A stretch of DNA of 64,000 nucleotides from DATKFM01 sp963810485 (GCA_963810485.1 CAWENQ010000002.1:297408-361407); one strand, 5' to 3'; shown: positions 9,171 through 18,632, counted from the stretch's first letter. Notes: generated from the letters alone by a model not told the origin. Numbers and translations: made by a program.

Positions 9171-10082
9171 CTAGTCCCGATACGCGATAGGCGCGCCAAG
9201 CCAAGTCGACGCATGGCGCTCCCAATAGAGATCGTGGAAGCGCCTGGTGACCGGACCGGGCCGGCCATTGGCCAGAATGCGATCGTCGACGATCGACACC
9301 GGCATGATGCCGCCGGCCGTGCTGGTAATGAACAGTTCGTCGGCCTCGCGAACTTCTTCGGCGGGAACGACGCGCAGCCGGCAGTCGACGCCCAGTTCCT
9401 TCGCCAGTTCGATCACGCAGCGCCGGGTCATGCCTTCGAAAACGCCGCGATCCGGCGTCGCCAGGGCGCCGTCTCGGACGCTGAAGATGTTGAAACCCGG
9501 ACCCTCGGTGATATTGCCCAGGTGATCCACCAGCACCGGCACGATCGCGTCCCGCTCATAGGCCTCGAAGATGCCCATGGTCAGGTCCAGCCAGTGGAAA
9601 TTCTTGATCCGCGGATCCACTGAGTCCGCAGGGATTCGCTTCACGTCGCTGATGATCATCTTCAGCCCTTCGCGCCGCTGGTCGTCATTGGCGATCCAGA
9701 CGAAGGGCTGGGCGAAGGCGTAGAAACGGTTCTCGCACAGGCGCGGATCGCGGCTGCCCTTCGCCGGGATGCCGCGGGTGCAGGTCATCTGCACATAGGA
9801 GTCGCGAAGTCCGGTCCTGATGACGCACTCCGTCAGAATCTCCGCGATCTGCCGCGCATCAAACGGCAGCTTCATCCGCAATCCCTTCATCAACTCATGA
9901 AAACGGTCGATGTGATCGCCGAGCCGGAAAAACCGCCCCTTCCAGACATGGGCCACGTCATAGGTCGCATCGGAGCGCACGAAGCCGCGGTCGATAATCG
10001 GCACGAAGGCCTGGGACAGCGGCACATACTTGCCATTCACATAGGCGATCCCCTCCGAGGGGAGCGATTCGGTTTCAGCCAC
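9171..10082 (-). CDS. Aminotransferase class IV (D-amino acid / branched-chain / amine transaminase-like)
   Basis: PLP enzyme of fold type IV, 303 residues, starting at GTG 10082 behind a GGAGA ribosome-binding site. Family features are an N-terminal YVNGKYVPLSQAFVPIIDRG segment, an FRLGDHIDRFHELMKGL region, a KNFHWLDL segment with the likely Schiff-base lysine (about residue 162), and NITEGPGFNIFSV (about 195-207), the classical class IV signature with its glutamate. Substrate preference (D-alanine, branched-chain amino acids or (R)-amines) is not resolved. A neighbouring DMT permease and an MFS permease on the same strand suggest amino-compound metabolism. Confidence 0.88.
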   Translation of the reverse strand: MAETESLPSEGIAYVNGKYVPLSQAFVPIIDRGFVRSDATYDVAHVWKGRFFRLGDHIDRFHELMKGLRMKLPFDARQIAEILTECVIRTGLRDSYVQMTCTRGIPAKGSRDPRLCENRFYAFAQPFVWIANDDQRREGLKMIISDVKRIPADSVDPRIKNFHWLDLTMGIFEAYERDAIVPVLVDHLGNITEGPGFNIFSVRDGALATPDRGVFEGMTRRCVIELAKELGVDCRLRVVPAEEVREADELFITSTAGGIMPVSIVDDRILANGRPGPVTRRFHDLYWERHASTWLGAPIAYRD

Positions 10083-10113
10083 GCTCGGTCTCCATGTGCG
10101 TCGTACGCTTCAT

Positions 10114-11313
10114 TCACATGCCTCGCGGAATATGCCGGCTGAGCCAGGTGCAGCTCAGCAGGACGAGGCTCACCACGCCGAAGACGATCCACAGCTCGTC
10201 GAACAGCGCCAGCAGCAGCGAAAACACGGCAAAGGGAATCAGGGCGGCGAGATCGCGGTAGAGCGTGAACACCATCGTCATCTCCGCCCGCTCCCGCGTC
10301 TTCACCGCGCGCAGGAAAGTCACCATGCCGACGGAATCCAGGGTGACGGCGCCAAGCCCGCTGGTGACCAGCAGGATGCAGCCGAGCAGCGGCGGCCCGT
10401 CGAACATCATCACCAGCGCCGCCGCCAGTGTGCCGGCGGCGCAATAGGTGTAGGCGGTCATCATTGTCATGCGCAGCCCGACGCGCCGCGCGATCCAGCC
10501 GGCGATGGGCGTCAGGAAGAGGAACGAGGTTGAGGCCGATTGCAGATAGCCCGGCGCGTCCTGCCCCATCATTGAATCGGCAGTGTAGATCGGGCCATAA
10601 ATGAACAGCGCGACCCACCAGGTCTCCCGCGCGAAGTTCAGGACCCAGGCCAGCCTCAGCCGCGGCTGCTCCAGGAAACGGCGGATATGGGGCAGCGGAT
10701 TGGCGTCCCGCGGCTGGTCCGAAGTGTCGGCGGCGCCATATTCCAGCCGCAGCCGCCAGAAGTAAGTCAGCAGCAGCAGCACGCAAAACGCGCTCAGGCC
10801 AAAGACCGCGTAGGCCGACACATGGTTGAGCAGCATGATGCCCAGCAGCGGCCCGCCCGACCAGGCGATGCCCGAGAAGAAGGTTCGCACCGGCTCAGAC
10901 CGCGCCAGATCCTTCTTCTTGATGTAGGTCATGATGTAGAGGTTGATCAGATTCAGCAGGCAAGCCGCCGCGAAGGCGCGCATGAACAGCCCGGCGGCAA
11001 AGGCGGGCGCGCCGTTCAGCATGAAAAGACCATTGGCGCTCAACAGCAGCGTCGCCGCAATGGTGTAGAGCCAGCGCGGCTTCACATGATGCAGGAACCA
11101 GGGAATGAACAGCGAGGCCGCGGCGCCGCCGGCACCCGCCGACAGGAACATGGCGCTGACCAGGCTCTTGCTGCCCAGCATCTCGTAGCCGACCACCGGC
11201 AGCACGCCCGACAGCAGCGAGCGCGCCATGGAGTCGAACAGGAACAGCATGGCGAAAACCACCGCCCCCGGCCTGGTCAACGCGCGCGAGATCGCGCTGA
11301 TATCGGTCGGCAT
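10114..11313 (-). CDS. MFS transporter
   Basis: Major facilitator superfamily permease, 399 residues with about 12 hydrophobic segments. The internal loop after helix 6 carries basic and polar residues (about residue 190-215), as is usual for the family. The conserved loop 2-3 motif is degenerate: HHVKPRWLYTIAATLLLSAN replaces the canonical G-x-x-x-D-R-x-G-R pattern. No substrate can be inferred. It ends 31 bases upstream of the class IV aminotransferase start and is probably transcribed with it. Confidence 0.87.
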   Translation of the reverse strand: MPTDISAISRALTRPGAVVFAMLFLFDSMARSLLSGVLPVVGYEMLGSKSLVSAMFLSAGAGGAAASLFIPWFLHHVKPRWLYTIAATLLLSANGLFMLNGAPAFAAGLFMRAFAAACLLNLINLYIMTYIKKKDLARSEPVRTFFSGIAWSGGPLLGIMLLNHVSAYAVFGLSAFCVLLLLTYFWRLRLEYGAADTSDQPRDANPLPHIRRFLEQPRLRLAWVLNFARETWWVALFIYGPIYTADSMMGQDAPGYLQSASTSFLFLTPIAGWIARRVGLRMTMMTAYTYCAAGTLAAALVMMFDGPPLLGCILLVTSGLGAVTLDSVGMVTFLRAVKTRERAEMTMVFTLYRDLAALIPFAVFSLLLALFDELWIVFGVVSLVLLSCTWLSRHIPRGM

Positions 11314-11407
11314 GGGTACCTAGGTCTCTAAGGGGCGCGGAAAATCCCGGAAGCGGGCGTCGCGCCATCATAGCGGCGCTTCGCTGCTCGCGCCATTGCG
11401 CTGCGAC

Positions 11408-12091
11408 CTAGAACAGCGTGCCCGCGGCCTTTTCAGCCTCGGCCGGCGCAAAGCAATCCGGAGTCTCATTACGTGAGGAGTTGACCACCGTCGACACCGG
11501 ATAAGCGTGCAACAGCTTGGCCGGAAAGGGCCGCAGCAGCGCCGCGGCATCGGTCCCCTCGAGCCAGGCCGCCATGTCATGCTTGTCCAGCATGACCGGC
11601 ATGCGATTGTGGATGGGCGCAACCACCTCATTCGCTGTCGTGGTGACGATCGTAAAACTCTCCAACGGCGCCTTGGTTTCGGGATCGCGCCAACTCTCCC
11701 ACAAACCGGCGAAGCAGAAGGGCGCACTGTCGGCCAAATGGAACCGCCAGGGGAGTTTCTTCGTCCCCTCCTTCCGCCATTCATAGAACCCGTCGGCCGG
11801 CACCAGGCAGCGCCGCTGGCGGAAGGCGGTGCGGAAGGCCGGCTGGGTCGCCACCGTCTCACCCCGGGCATTGATCAGCCGGGCTGATATCGACTTGTCC
11901 TTGGCCCAGGAGGGGATAAGCCCCCAGCGCATCTGCAGCAGATGCATGCCGCCACCCTCGTCGCGGCGGAACACCGCCGCCTCCTGGGTCGGCGCGATGT
12001 TGTAGCGAGGCGCCAGGTTGGGCCGTTCGGGAAATTCGAACAGGTGCCGCAGCCCCTCCACCGGCGTCGTCAGGCTATAGCGTCCGCACAT
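11408..12091 (-). CDS. yedK: SRAP-domain protein (abasic-site DNA-protein crosslinker, YedK/HMCES-like)
   Basis: SOS-response-associated peptidase family, 227 residues. The mature protein starts at the invariant Cys2 (MCGRYSL after Met removal), which forms the thiazolidine crosslink with abasic sites in single-stranded DNA. Further family motifs are NARGETVATQPAFRTAFRQR (DNA contact), CLVPADGFYEWR (the Glu is the catalytic-site residue), HNRMPVMLDKHD and VSTVVNSSRNE near the C-terminus. The length is typical. It is a single gene reading away from divergent cysQ. No clear LexA box was found in the short intergenic space. Confidence 0.93.
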   Translation of the reverse strand: MCGRYSLTTPVEGLRHLFEFPERPNLAPRYNIAPTQEAAVFRRDEGGGMHLLQMRWGLIPSWAKDKSISARLINARGETVATQPAFRTAFRQRRCLVPADGFYEWRKEGTKKLPWRFHLADSAPFCFAGLWESWRDPETKAPLESFTIVTTTANEVVAPIHNRMPVMLDKHDMAAWLEGTDAAALLRPFPAKLLHAYPVSTVVNSSRNETPDCFAPAEAEKAAGTLF

Positions 12092-12198
12092 GTTCTTGTT
12101 ATCGCTGCCTCTCCGGCGCGCCCAGCCGGGTTTTCCCTTGTGACTGATAGCGCCGCCCCTATGATCCCGTCGCCTTTCCCGGGAGTCCAGCCGCGGCC

Positions 12199-12996
12199 AT
12201 GTCCAACCCCACTCGAGCGATCGACGAAGCCCTGCTCCAGGCCGTGGAGGAGATCGCCGAGCGCGCCGGCGAGGTCATCCTGGGCTTCTACAGCCGCGAC
12301 ATCGCCGTAACGCGGAAAGCCGACGCCTCGCCGGTGACGGAAGCAGACGAGGCGGCCGAACGCGCCATCCTGCCGGCGCTGGCGGCGCTCACGCCGGAGA
12401 TCCCGGCGATCTCCGAAGAGGCCGTCTCCAAGGGCCAGGCGCCTGACGCTGCCACGATCGCCCGCGCCCGCCGCTTCTGGCTGGTCGATCCCCTCGATGG
12501 TACGCGGGAATACATCAACCGCAACGGCGAGTTCACGGTGAACATCGCCTTGATCGAGTCAGGGCGCCCCGTGCTGGGCGTGGTGCATCTGCCGGCGCTG
12601 GCGGTCACCTATGGCGGCATTGCCGGGAAATTTGCCGAATCCAAACGCGGCGGCAAGCGGCAGCGGATCGCCGTCCGCAAGATCCCGCAGGACGGCGCCA
12701 TCGTTCTCTCCAGCCGTTCCCACGGCGACGAGTCGGCGATGAAAAGCTTTCTCGGCGAAACCAAAGTGGAGAGCTGGCGTATCGCCGGCAGCGCGCTGAA
12801 ATTCTGCCAGGTGGCCGAAGGCATCGCCGATCTCTATCCGCGACTCGGCCGCACGATGGAATGGGATACGGCAGCCGGTCACGCCGTCGTGCTCGGCGCC
12901 GGCGGCGTTGTGACGCGACTCGATGGCGGCGAACTCACCTATGGCAAAGCAAACTATGAGAACCCGCACTTCGTCGCGCGCGGTGCATCGCAGTAG
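12199..12996 (+). CDS. cysQ: 3'(2'),5'-bisphosphate nucleotidase CysQ
   Basis: Mg-dependent, Li-sensitive phosphatase of the inositol monophosphatase fold that clears PAP/PAPS formed during sulfate assimilation. It has 265 residues from ATG 12199 with a GGGAGTC ribosome-binding site. The metal-site motifs are ISEEAV (about residues 72-77), VDPLDGTREYINRNGEFTVN (about 95-114) and EWDTAAGHAVVLGAGG (about 218-233). The DPLDGTREY...GEFTVNIALI wording is specific to CysQ within the superfamily. Other sulfate-assimilation genes are not in the window. Confidence 0.93.
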   Translation: MSNPTRAIDEALLQAVEEIAERAGEVILGFYSRDIAVTRKADASPVTEADEAAERAILPALAALTPEIPAISEEAVSKGQAPDAATIARARRFWLVDPLDGTREYINRNGEFTVNIALIESGRPVLGVVHLPALAVTYGGIAGKFAESKRGGKRQRIAVRKIPQDGAIVLSSRSHGDESAMKSFLGETKVESWRIAGSALKFCQVAEGIADLYPRLGRTMEWDTAAGHAVVLGAGGVVTRLDGGELTYGKANYENPHFVARGASQ

Positions 12997-13111
12997 TCCG
13001 ACATAATCTTGCTTTCTGCGTGTTGCGCCGCGCCGCATATTGACTCGCGCAATGGTCAGTACCACGATCATAGTCAATGGAGACGCCGAAAATTCGGTGC
13101 TTTTCATTACA

Positions 13112-13249
13112 CGCTCAACGCCAGCGGCGTTGAGCGACAGATTGCCGCAATACCTGTGCGGCAACATCGGCGGTGGACCCATGACCGCGGATGGGCACGC
13201 GCCGGACGAAAGTCAGAAGAGCCGCTCTTCAGGAGCGGCTCTTTGTTTG
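13112..13249 (+). ncRNA. Candidate structured small RNA between cysQ and tsaC
   Basis: Three strong hairpins follow one another in the 320-base gap after cysQ. The first is 13112-13136: a perfect 11-bp stem, CGCTCAACGCC/GGCGTTGAGCG, with a 3-base AGC loop. The second is 13142-13164: an 8-bp stem TTGCCGCA/TGCGGCAA. The third is 13218-13242, an intrinsic terminator (listed separately). A TTGACT hexamer at about 13039 could be a -35 box, but no good -10 is spaced from it. I do not recognise a known RNA family (it is not SRP RNA or tmRNA). It could also be only a compound 3' end for cysQ. Confidence 0.35.
13218..13249 (+). terminator. Rho-independent terminator
   Basis: A perfect 10-bp stem AGAGCCGCTC/GAGCGGCTCT (13218-13227 with 13233-13242) with a TTCAG loop and a TTGTTTGT tail. 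It lies 220 bases past the cysQ stop and 70 bases before tsaC. Confidence 0.9.
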
Positions 13250-13317
13250 TGACGGTTGCTTGAACCACCCGCGCCTTACTTTGCCAGCGCGCACGCGCCG
13301 TGCTATCGCCGCCGGCC

Positions 13318-14296
13318 ATGTCCGCCGATCGACACAACGAAGCTGCCGCCACGCCGCCGGTTCCCGCGACCGCGGACAACATCGCCCGCGCGGCGGAGAT
13401 CCTGCGCCGCGGCGGGTTGGTAGCGTTTCCCACGGAGACCGTCTACGGCCTGGGCGGCGACGCCACCGACGACCACGCAGTCGCCGCGATCTTCGAGGCC
13501 AAGGGCCGGCCGAAATTCAATCCGCTGATCATCCATGTGCCGGATGCCGCCGCGGCCTTTGCTATGGGCGTCGCCACCGACTCAGCGCGCAAGCTTGCCA
13601 CCACCTTTTGGCCCGGGCCGCTGACGCTGGTCATGCAGCGGGCGCCCAGCTGCCCGGTATCCCTGCTCGCCAGCGCCGGGCTCGATAGCCTGGCCGTGCG
13701 CGTCCCCCGGCACCCAACAGCCCAGGCGCTGCTGCGCACCGCCGGCCGTCCGCTCGCAGCCCCCTCCGCCAACCGCTCCGGCAAGGTGAGCCCGACCACC
13801 GCGCTGCATGTGGCCGAGAGTCTCGGCAGCCGGGTCGAGCTGATCCTCGACGGTGGCGCCTGTCCGGTGGGCATCGAGTCGAACTGTCGTGGATGTGTCC
13901 GGCCCGTCACCTGTGTTGCTACGCCACGGCGGCGTGACGCAGGAGGACATCGAAGCCGTTATCGGTAAGCTCGCGCTGGCCGCGCTCTCGGCGACGCCGA
14001 AATCTCCCGGGCAGATGGAAAGCCACTACGCGCCCACCCTGCCGTTGCGTCTGGACGCCCGCGTCGTGAAACCGGATGAGGCCCTTCTCGCCTTCGGACC
14101 CGAAATCCCTTCAGGCGCACGCACAACGGCAAACCTCAGCCCCTCCGGCGACCTCGTGGAGGCCGCCGCCAATCTCTTCGCCATGCTGCGCCGGCTCGAC
14201 GCGTCCGGCTGCCGCACCATCGCCGCGATGCAAATCCCCGACACCGGCCTCGGCCGAGCCATCAACGACCGCCTGCGCCGCGCCGCGACACGTTAG
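13318..14296 (+). CDS. tsaC: Threonylcarbamoyl-AMP synthase (TsaC/Sua5 type), broken by a 1-base insertion
   Basis: Makes L-threonylcarbamoyl-AMP for the essential t6A37 modification of ANN-decoding tRNAs. The YrdC domain is clear: LRRGGLVAFPTETVYGLGGD near residue 30, KGRPKFNPLIIHV, and SANRSGKVSPTT near 158. A C-terminal Sua5 domain follows (SHYAPTLPLRLDA). The frame breaks at 13882-13883. Reading GAGTCGACTG in place of GAGTCGAACTG restores the invariant GIESTVVDVSG motif and joins the two frames into about 326 residues. The start is ATG 13318 (MSADRHN). As the gene is normally essential, I read the break as a sequence error. It continues in the second frame to 14296. Confidence 0.88.
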
Positions 14297-14730
14297 CCGA
14301 TAAACTGCGCAACGATGTCAGGAGTCGGCACCAGGCAGACCTCACGCCGCCCGAACCAACTGTACCGGTTGCGCGCGACCAGATCGTAGACCACGTCCCG
14401 CAATGCTCGCGGCACGATGGCGCCAGCCCGGAACCACGGCCAGGGCCAGCGCAGATGGCGCACCATGCGGAACCAGGCGGTGGATTTCTCATACGCCACG
14501 CCGTCCTCGACGAAGTAGAAGCTGTCATAGACATCCAGCGGCAGGCCGTGACGTGCCAGGAACGCCTGGCCCAGCCGTGACTGCACCGCCGCAAAGCGTA
14601 GTCGCGCCGCCGGATCCCGTGCGATCGCAAACCGCACCCACCCGTTGCAAAGATTGCACACGCCGTCGAACAGCATGACCGGCGCACCGCCGGCAGCATG
14701 CGTTATCTCGGTATCCCTCCGCTCGATCAT
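14293..14730 (-). CDS. DCC family thiol-disulfide oxidoreductase-like protein (DUF393)
   Basis: Small protein of 145 residues with the DCC-family opening VMLFDGVCNLCNGWVRFAI: Asp followed by the Cys-x-x-Cys pair at about residues 25-28. The family also has the central RFAAVQSRLGQAFL and C-terminal YDLVARNRYSWFGRRE segments seen here. It is thought to be thioredoxin-like, but the physiological partner is unknown. The 3' end overlaps the tsaC stop by 4 bases (convergent). Confidence 0.9.
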   Translation of the reverse strand: MIERRDTEITHAAGGAPVMLFDGVCNLCNGWVRFAIARDPAARLRFAAVQSRLGQAFLARHGLPLDVYDSFYFVEDGVAYEKSTAWFRMVRHLRWPWPWFRAGAIVPRALRDVVYDLVARNRYSWFGRREVCLVPTPDIVAQFIG

Positions 14731-14906
14731 GTGTTTCTCATCCTGAGAAGGCCCTGGCGGTGACGCGGCCCGCAGCGCAATATCTGAAACTTAGAATTCG
14801 GCAAGCGATTCATGCACCTATGACACATCATGGATATCACGTTTCTGGCGCGTCCTGGCTCAGGAATCCGTTGGGCCGGACCGTCGGGCGGACTAGGCTG
14901 CGCGGC

Positions 14907-16349
14907 ATGAACGACATGAAGCCTCTGAAGCACCGGCAGCCGGATACAGCGCTCTTGGAGCGCCTGAAGTCTGTGGTCGGACCCAAGGGCTGGCTCGACC
15001 AGCCGGCCGACCTGGCGCCTCAACTTGTCGACTGGCGGCGACGCTTCCAGGGCAAGACGCCGCTGCTGCTGAAGCCGGCCACCACGGCCGAGGTGGCGGA
15101 GATCGTCCGCCTCTGCGTCGCGGCCCAGGCGGCTATCGTGCCCCAGGGCGGCCATACAGGCCTCGCCGGCGGCGGCACGCCCCACGAGAGCGGCGACGAA
15201 ATCCTGCTGTCGACGGCGCGGCTCAATTGCGTACGCGCCCTCGACCCAGCCAATTACACCATCACTGTGGAAGCCGGCTGTATCCTCAAGCAGGTGCAGG
15301 ATGCGGCGGCAGCGGCCGACCGTTTGTTCCCGCTCAGCCTCGCCGCCGAAGGGACCTGCCAGATCGGCGGCAATCTCTCCACCAATGCCGGCGGCATCGC
15401 CGTGCTGCGTTATGGCAACGCCCGCGATCTGGTGCTGGGCCTCGAGGTGGTATTGCCCGACGGCCGGGTCTGGGATGGGCTGCGGGCGCTGCGCAAGGAC
15501 AACAGCGGCTATGACCTGAAGCAGCTCTTCATCGGCGCCGAAGGCACGCTCGGCATCATCACCGCCGCCGTGCTGCGACTGTTCCCGGCGCCGAAGGAAC
15601 GCGTCACCGCCTTCGCCGCCCTGCGCGACCTGGATGCCGCGGTGGAGCTCCTGGCCCGCTGCCGCGCCGCCAGCGGCGATTCCCTGGTCAGTTTCGAGTT
15701 GCTGCCCCGCGCCGGCATCGACCTCGCGCTCCGGCACATTCCCGGTGTTGCCGATCCGCTGGCCGCAAAACGCGATTACTATGTGCTGATCGAACTCACC
15801 GCCGCGGCCGAAGGCAGCGATCTCCGCGCGCGGCTGGAAACCGCCCTCGCCGCCGCCCTGGAGGACGGCCTGCTTGCCGATGCCACCATCGCCGAAAGTG
15901 CCGAGCAGGCGCGCAAGCTCTGGTTCGTGCGCGAGGGCATCGTCGAGCTGCAGAAATACGCCGGCGTCAGCATCAAGCATGACATCTCCGTTCCCGTTGC
16001 CCGGGTGCCTGTGTTCATTCCGCAGGCCATTGCGCTCTGTGCGAAGATGTTCCCGGGCACGCGCCCCATCGCCTTCGGCCATGTCGGCGACGGCAATGTG
16101 CATTTCAACGTCTATCAGCCGGATGGCATGGACGGTGGTGCCTTCCTGACCCAAGGCGAGACGCTCAGCGCCGCCATCCACGATCTGGCCATAGAACTGG
16201 ACGGCAGCTTCAGCGCCGAGCACGGCATCGGCCGCTTGCGCCTTCCGGAAATGCGCCGGTACAAGTCGGATGTAGAGTTGGACCTGATGCGCCGGATCAA
16301 GCAGGCGCTGGACCCGCTCGATCTCATGAACCCCGGCAAGGTCGTTTGA
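14907..16349 (+). CDS. FAD-binding oxidoreductase, D-2-hydroxyacid (D-2-hydroxyglutarate/D-lactate) dehydrogenase type
   Basis: FAD-linked dehydrogenase of the GlcD/DLD family, 480 residues from ATG 14907 (MNDMKPLKH); an in-frame start at 14760 adds an unlike segment. The FAD_binding_4 domain shows PQGGHTGLAGGGTPHESGDE (about residues 75-95) and GGNLSTNAGGIAVLRYGNAR, then KDNSGYDLKQLFIGAEGTLG. The C-terminal domain shows ISVPVARVPVF, AFGHVGDGNVHFNVYQP (metal-binding histidines) and EHGIGRLR. The overall pattern is closest to D-2-hydroxyglutarate dehydrogenases. It is followed almost immediately by an acyl-CoA dehydrogenase, suggesting a shared electron-transfer flavoprotein acceptor. Confidence 0.9.
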   Translation: MNDMKPLKHRQPDTALLERLKSVVGPKGWLDQPADLAPQLVDWRRRFQGKTPLLLKPATTAEVAEIVRLCVAAQAAIVPQGGHTGLAGGGTPHESGDEILLSTARLNCVRALDPANYTITVEAGCILKQVQDAAAAADRLFPLSLAAEGTCQIGGNLSTNAGGIAVLRYGNARDLVLGLEVVLPDGRVWDGLRALRKDNSGYDLKQLFIGAEGTLGIITAAVLRLFPAPKERVTAFAALRDLDAAVELLARCRAASGDSLVSFELLPRAGIDLALRHIPGVADPLAAKRDYYVLIELTAAAEGSDLRARLETALAAALEDGLLADATIAESAEQARKLWFVREGIVELQKYAGVSIKHDISVPVARVPVFIPQAIALCAKMFPGTRPIAFGHVGDGNVHFNVYQPDGMDGGAFLTQGETLSAAIHDLAIELDGSFSAEHGIGRLRLPEMRRYKSDVELDLMRRIKQALDPLDLMNPGKVV

Positions 16350-16351
16350 CC

Positions 16352-18130
16352 GTGACTTACACCGCTCCCGTTCAGGACATGCTGTTCACCCTCGACGCCG
16401 TCGCCGGCATCGGCGATCTGGCGCGGCTGCCGGCCTATCACGAGGTGACTCCGGACCTGACGGCGAGCGTGCTGGAGGAAGCCGGCCGTTTCGCCGGCGA
16501 GGTGCTGGCGCCGCTGAATCGCACCGGCGACATCCAGGGCAGCCGGCTCGAGAACGGCGTGGTGCGCACGCCCGACGGCTTCGCCGACGCGTACCGGCAG
16601 TTCTGCGACGGCGGCTGGAACGGCCTGCCCTTCGATCCCGCCTTCGGCGGCCAGGGCCTGCCCTGGGTTCTGGGATCGGCGGTGCAGGAGATGTGGGACG
16701 GCGCCAACATGGCTTTCGGCCTCTGTCCGCTGCTGACCAAGGCTGCTGTTGATGCGCTGCACAGCTTCGGCACGGCGGCGCAGAAGGCGAAGTATCTGGC
16801 GCCGCTGGTCCATGGCCGCTGGTCCGGCACCATGAACCTGACCGAGCCCCAGGCCGGCTCCGACGTCGGCGCGCTGCGCACCCGCGCGGTGAAGAACGGC
16901 GAGCATTACCGTTTGACCGGCCAGAAGATCTTCATCACCTATGGCGACCACGATATGGCCGAGAACATCGTCCATATGGTGCTGGCGCGCACCCCCGATG
17001 CGCCGCCGGGGGTGAAGGGCCTGTCGTTGTTCATCGTGCCGAAAATCATGGTGGGCGCCGACGGCAAGCTCGGCGTGCGGAACGACATCCGCACCGTCTC
17101 GCTCGAGCACAAGATGGGCATCAACGGCAGCCCCACCGCGATCCTCGCCTATGGCGACGACAACGGCGCCTTCGCCGAGCTGGTTGGCGAGGAGAATCGC
17201 GGCATCGAATACATGTTCGCGATGATGAACAACGCCCGGCTCTCCATTGGCATCGAGGGCCTGGGCATCGCCGAGCGCGCCTATCAGATGGCCCGCGACT
17301 ATGCGCGCCAGCGCGTGCAAAGCCGCGCTGCCGACAGCGCCGATCATCAGCCGGTGCCGATCATCCGGCATCCCGATGTGCGGCGCATGCTCATGACCAT
17401 GCGCGCGAGTGTCGATGCCATGCGCGCCATCATCTATTACACGGCGGCGGCCATCGATCGGGCCAAGCACCTGCCGGACGCCCGAGACCGCGCCGCCTGG
17501 CTGGGCGAGGCCGAGCTGCTGACGCCCGTGGCCAAGGCCTGGTGCACCGATACCGCCTGCGCCATCACGTCGCTGGCCGTGCAGGTCCATGGTGGCCTTG
17601 GCTTCATCGAGCAGACCGGCGTGGCGCAGCTCTATCGCGATGCGCGCATCGCGCCGATCTATGAGGGCACCAACGGCATCCAGGCCAACGATCTGGTGGG
17701 ACGCAAGCTGATGCGCGACGGCGGCGCTTCGGCGCGGGCGTTCTTCGCGCAGATTCGTGCCGTGGCCGACGCCGCCAGCGGCGGCGGCACGCTGCCGCAG
17801 ATCGGTTCAGCACTGGGTCAGGGCCTGAAAGCACTGGAACAGGCCACGCATTGGCTGATCGAAACTTGGCCGAAGGACAAGCGCCTCGCCCTCAGCGGTG
17901 CCACTCCCTATCTGCAGCTCTTCGGCCTGGTGACCGGCGCCTTCCTGCTGACCCGCCAAGCCGAGGCCGCCCAAACGCACCGCAATGGCGCCGACCGCGC
18001 CTTCCTCGACGGCAAGATCACCGCCGCCCGGTTCTTCTGCGACAACCTCCTGCCCGCCGCCCCCGGTCTCGCCGCGGGCGTCACGGCCGGCGGCCCGAGC
18101 ATCTTGGAACTGCCGGAGGAGGCTTTCTGA
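16352..18130 (+). CDS. Acyl-CoA dehydrogenase (large, C-terminally extended type, DmdC/FadE5-like)
   Basis: FAD acyl-CoA dehydrogenase of about 592 residues, longer than the usual 380-400 because of a C-terminal domain, as in DmdC-like (methylmercaptopropionyl-CoA) and FadE5-like enzymes. Motifs: GTMNLTEPQAGSDVGALRTR (about residues 150-170), KIFITYGDHD, NGSPTAILAYGD, and a C-terminal AITSLAVQVHGGLGFIEQTG...YRDARIAPIYEGTNGIQAND signature with the catalytic glutamate. I chose GTG 16352 because the family begins M-x-Y-TAPxxDM; TTG 16346 is possible and overlaps the upstream stop. The acyl substrate cannot be specified. Confidence 0.92.
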   Translation: MTYTAPVQDMLFTLDAVAGIGDLARLPAYHEVTPDLTASVLEEAGRFAGEVLAPLNRTGDIQGSRLENGVVRTPDGFADAYRQFCDGGWNGLPFDPAFGGQGLPWVLGSAVQEMWDGANMAFGLCPLLTKAAVDALHSFGTAAQKAKYLAPLVHGRWSGTMNLTEPQAGSDVGALRTRAVKNGEHYRLTGQKIFITYGDHDMAENIVHMVLARTPDAPPGVKGLSLFIVPKIMVGADGKLGVRNDIRTVSLEHKMGINGSPTAILAYGDDNGAFAELVGEENRGIEYMFAMMNNARLSIGIEGLGIAERAYQMARDYARQRVQSRAADSADHQPVPIIRHPDVRRMLMTMRASVDAMRAIIYYTAAAIDRAKHLPDARDRAAWLGEAELLTPVAKAWCTDTACAITSLAVQVHGGLGFIEQTGVAQLYRDARIAPIYEGTNGIQANDLVGRKLMRDGGASARAFFAQIRAVADAASGGGTLPQIGSALGQGLKALEQATHWLIETWPKDKRLALSGATPYLQLFGLVTGAFLLTRQAEAAQTHRNGADRAFLDGKITAARFFCDNLLPAAPGLAAGVTAGGPSILELPEEAF

Positions 18131-18522
18131 TGGTTTTCGGGAAATCAGCCACAGACCGATCCAGCGGACTTGGGATGTTCGCGCTCATTCTCACCCTCTG
18201 CTTGGGCATTTCAACTTCAGTAATCGGCTCCGCGTGGGCAGAGAGTTCGACGGATGGCGCTCCCAGGACTACGCCTACGGCGGATGAGCAAGGTCTCACG
18301 CCCGAAACGGCCATTCCTCTGGTGGGATACGAAAACACAATGGCTGGAATAGATGCCGAGTATGCCTATCTGGATCGGACCTATCCGGGTTGGAGCCTTA
18401 TGCAGCAGGCGACACTCAAGCGGGGCGACCGCGTCTATGACGTTATGAACATCAAGCTATCCGGCGGCGAAGAGCGCGATATCTACTTCGATATCACGAC
18501 CTGGTACGGCGCTCCCCTTTAA
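18130..18522 (+). CDS. Small secreted protein of unknown function
   Basis: Protein of 130 residues whose ATG overlaps the acyl-CoA dehydrogenase stop (TGATG), so it is translationally coupled to it. A hydrophobic stretch at about residues 15-37 ending in SAWA-E looks like a signal peptide with a cleavable AxA site. The mature part contains GLTPETAIPLVGYENTMAGI and ends in YFDITTWYGAPL. No family is recognised. The C-terminal half (QQATLKRGDRVYDVMNIKLS) reads like a small periplasmic beta-domain. Confidence 0.65.
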   Translation: MVFGKSATDRSSGLGMFALILTLCLGISTSVIGSAWAESSTDGAPRTTPTADEQGLTPETAIPLVGYENTMAGIDAEYAYLDRTYPGWSLMQQATLKRGDRVYDVMNIKLSGGEERDIYFDITTWYGAPL

Positions 18523-18632
18523 CCGCTGCATCGACGCCAGATTGCGAACCGGCGCGGCCCCTGGAATTAGCAGTCGATTTGTACTAGCAAGTCCTGCCCG
18601 CCAGCCCACAAAGACACAGGTCCAAGACCCCC

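Noticed and set aside
13318..14296. tsaC as a true pseudogene
   Set aside because: The gene is normally essential, only one base disturbs it, and the same kind of error occurs at GANTC sites across unrelated genes.
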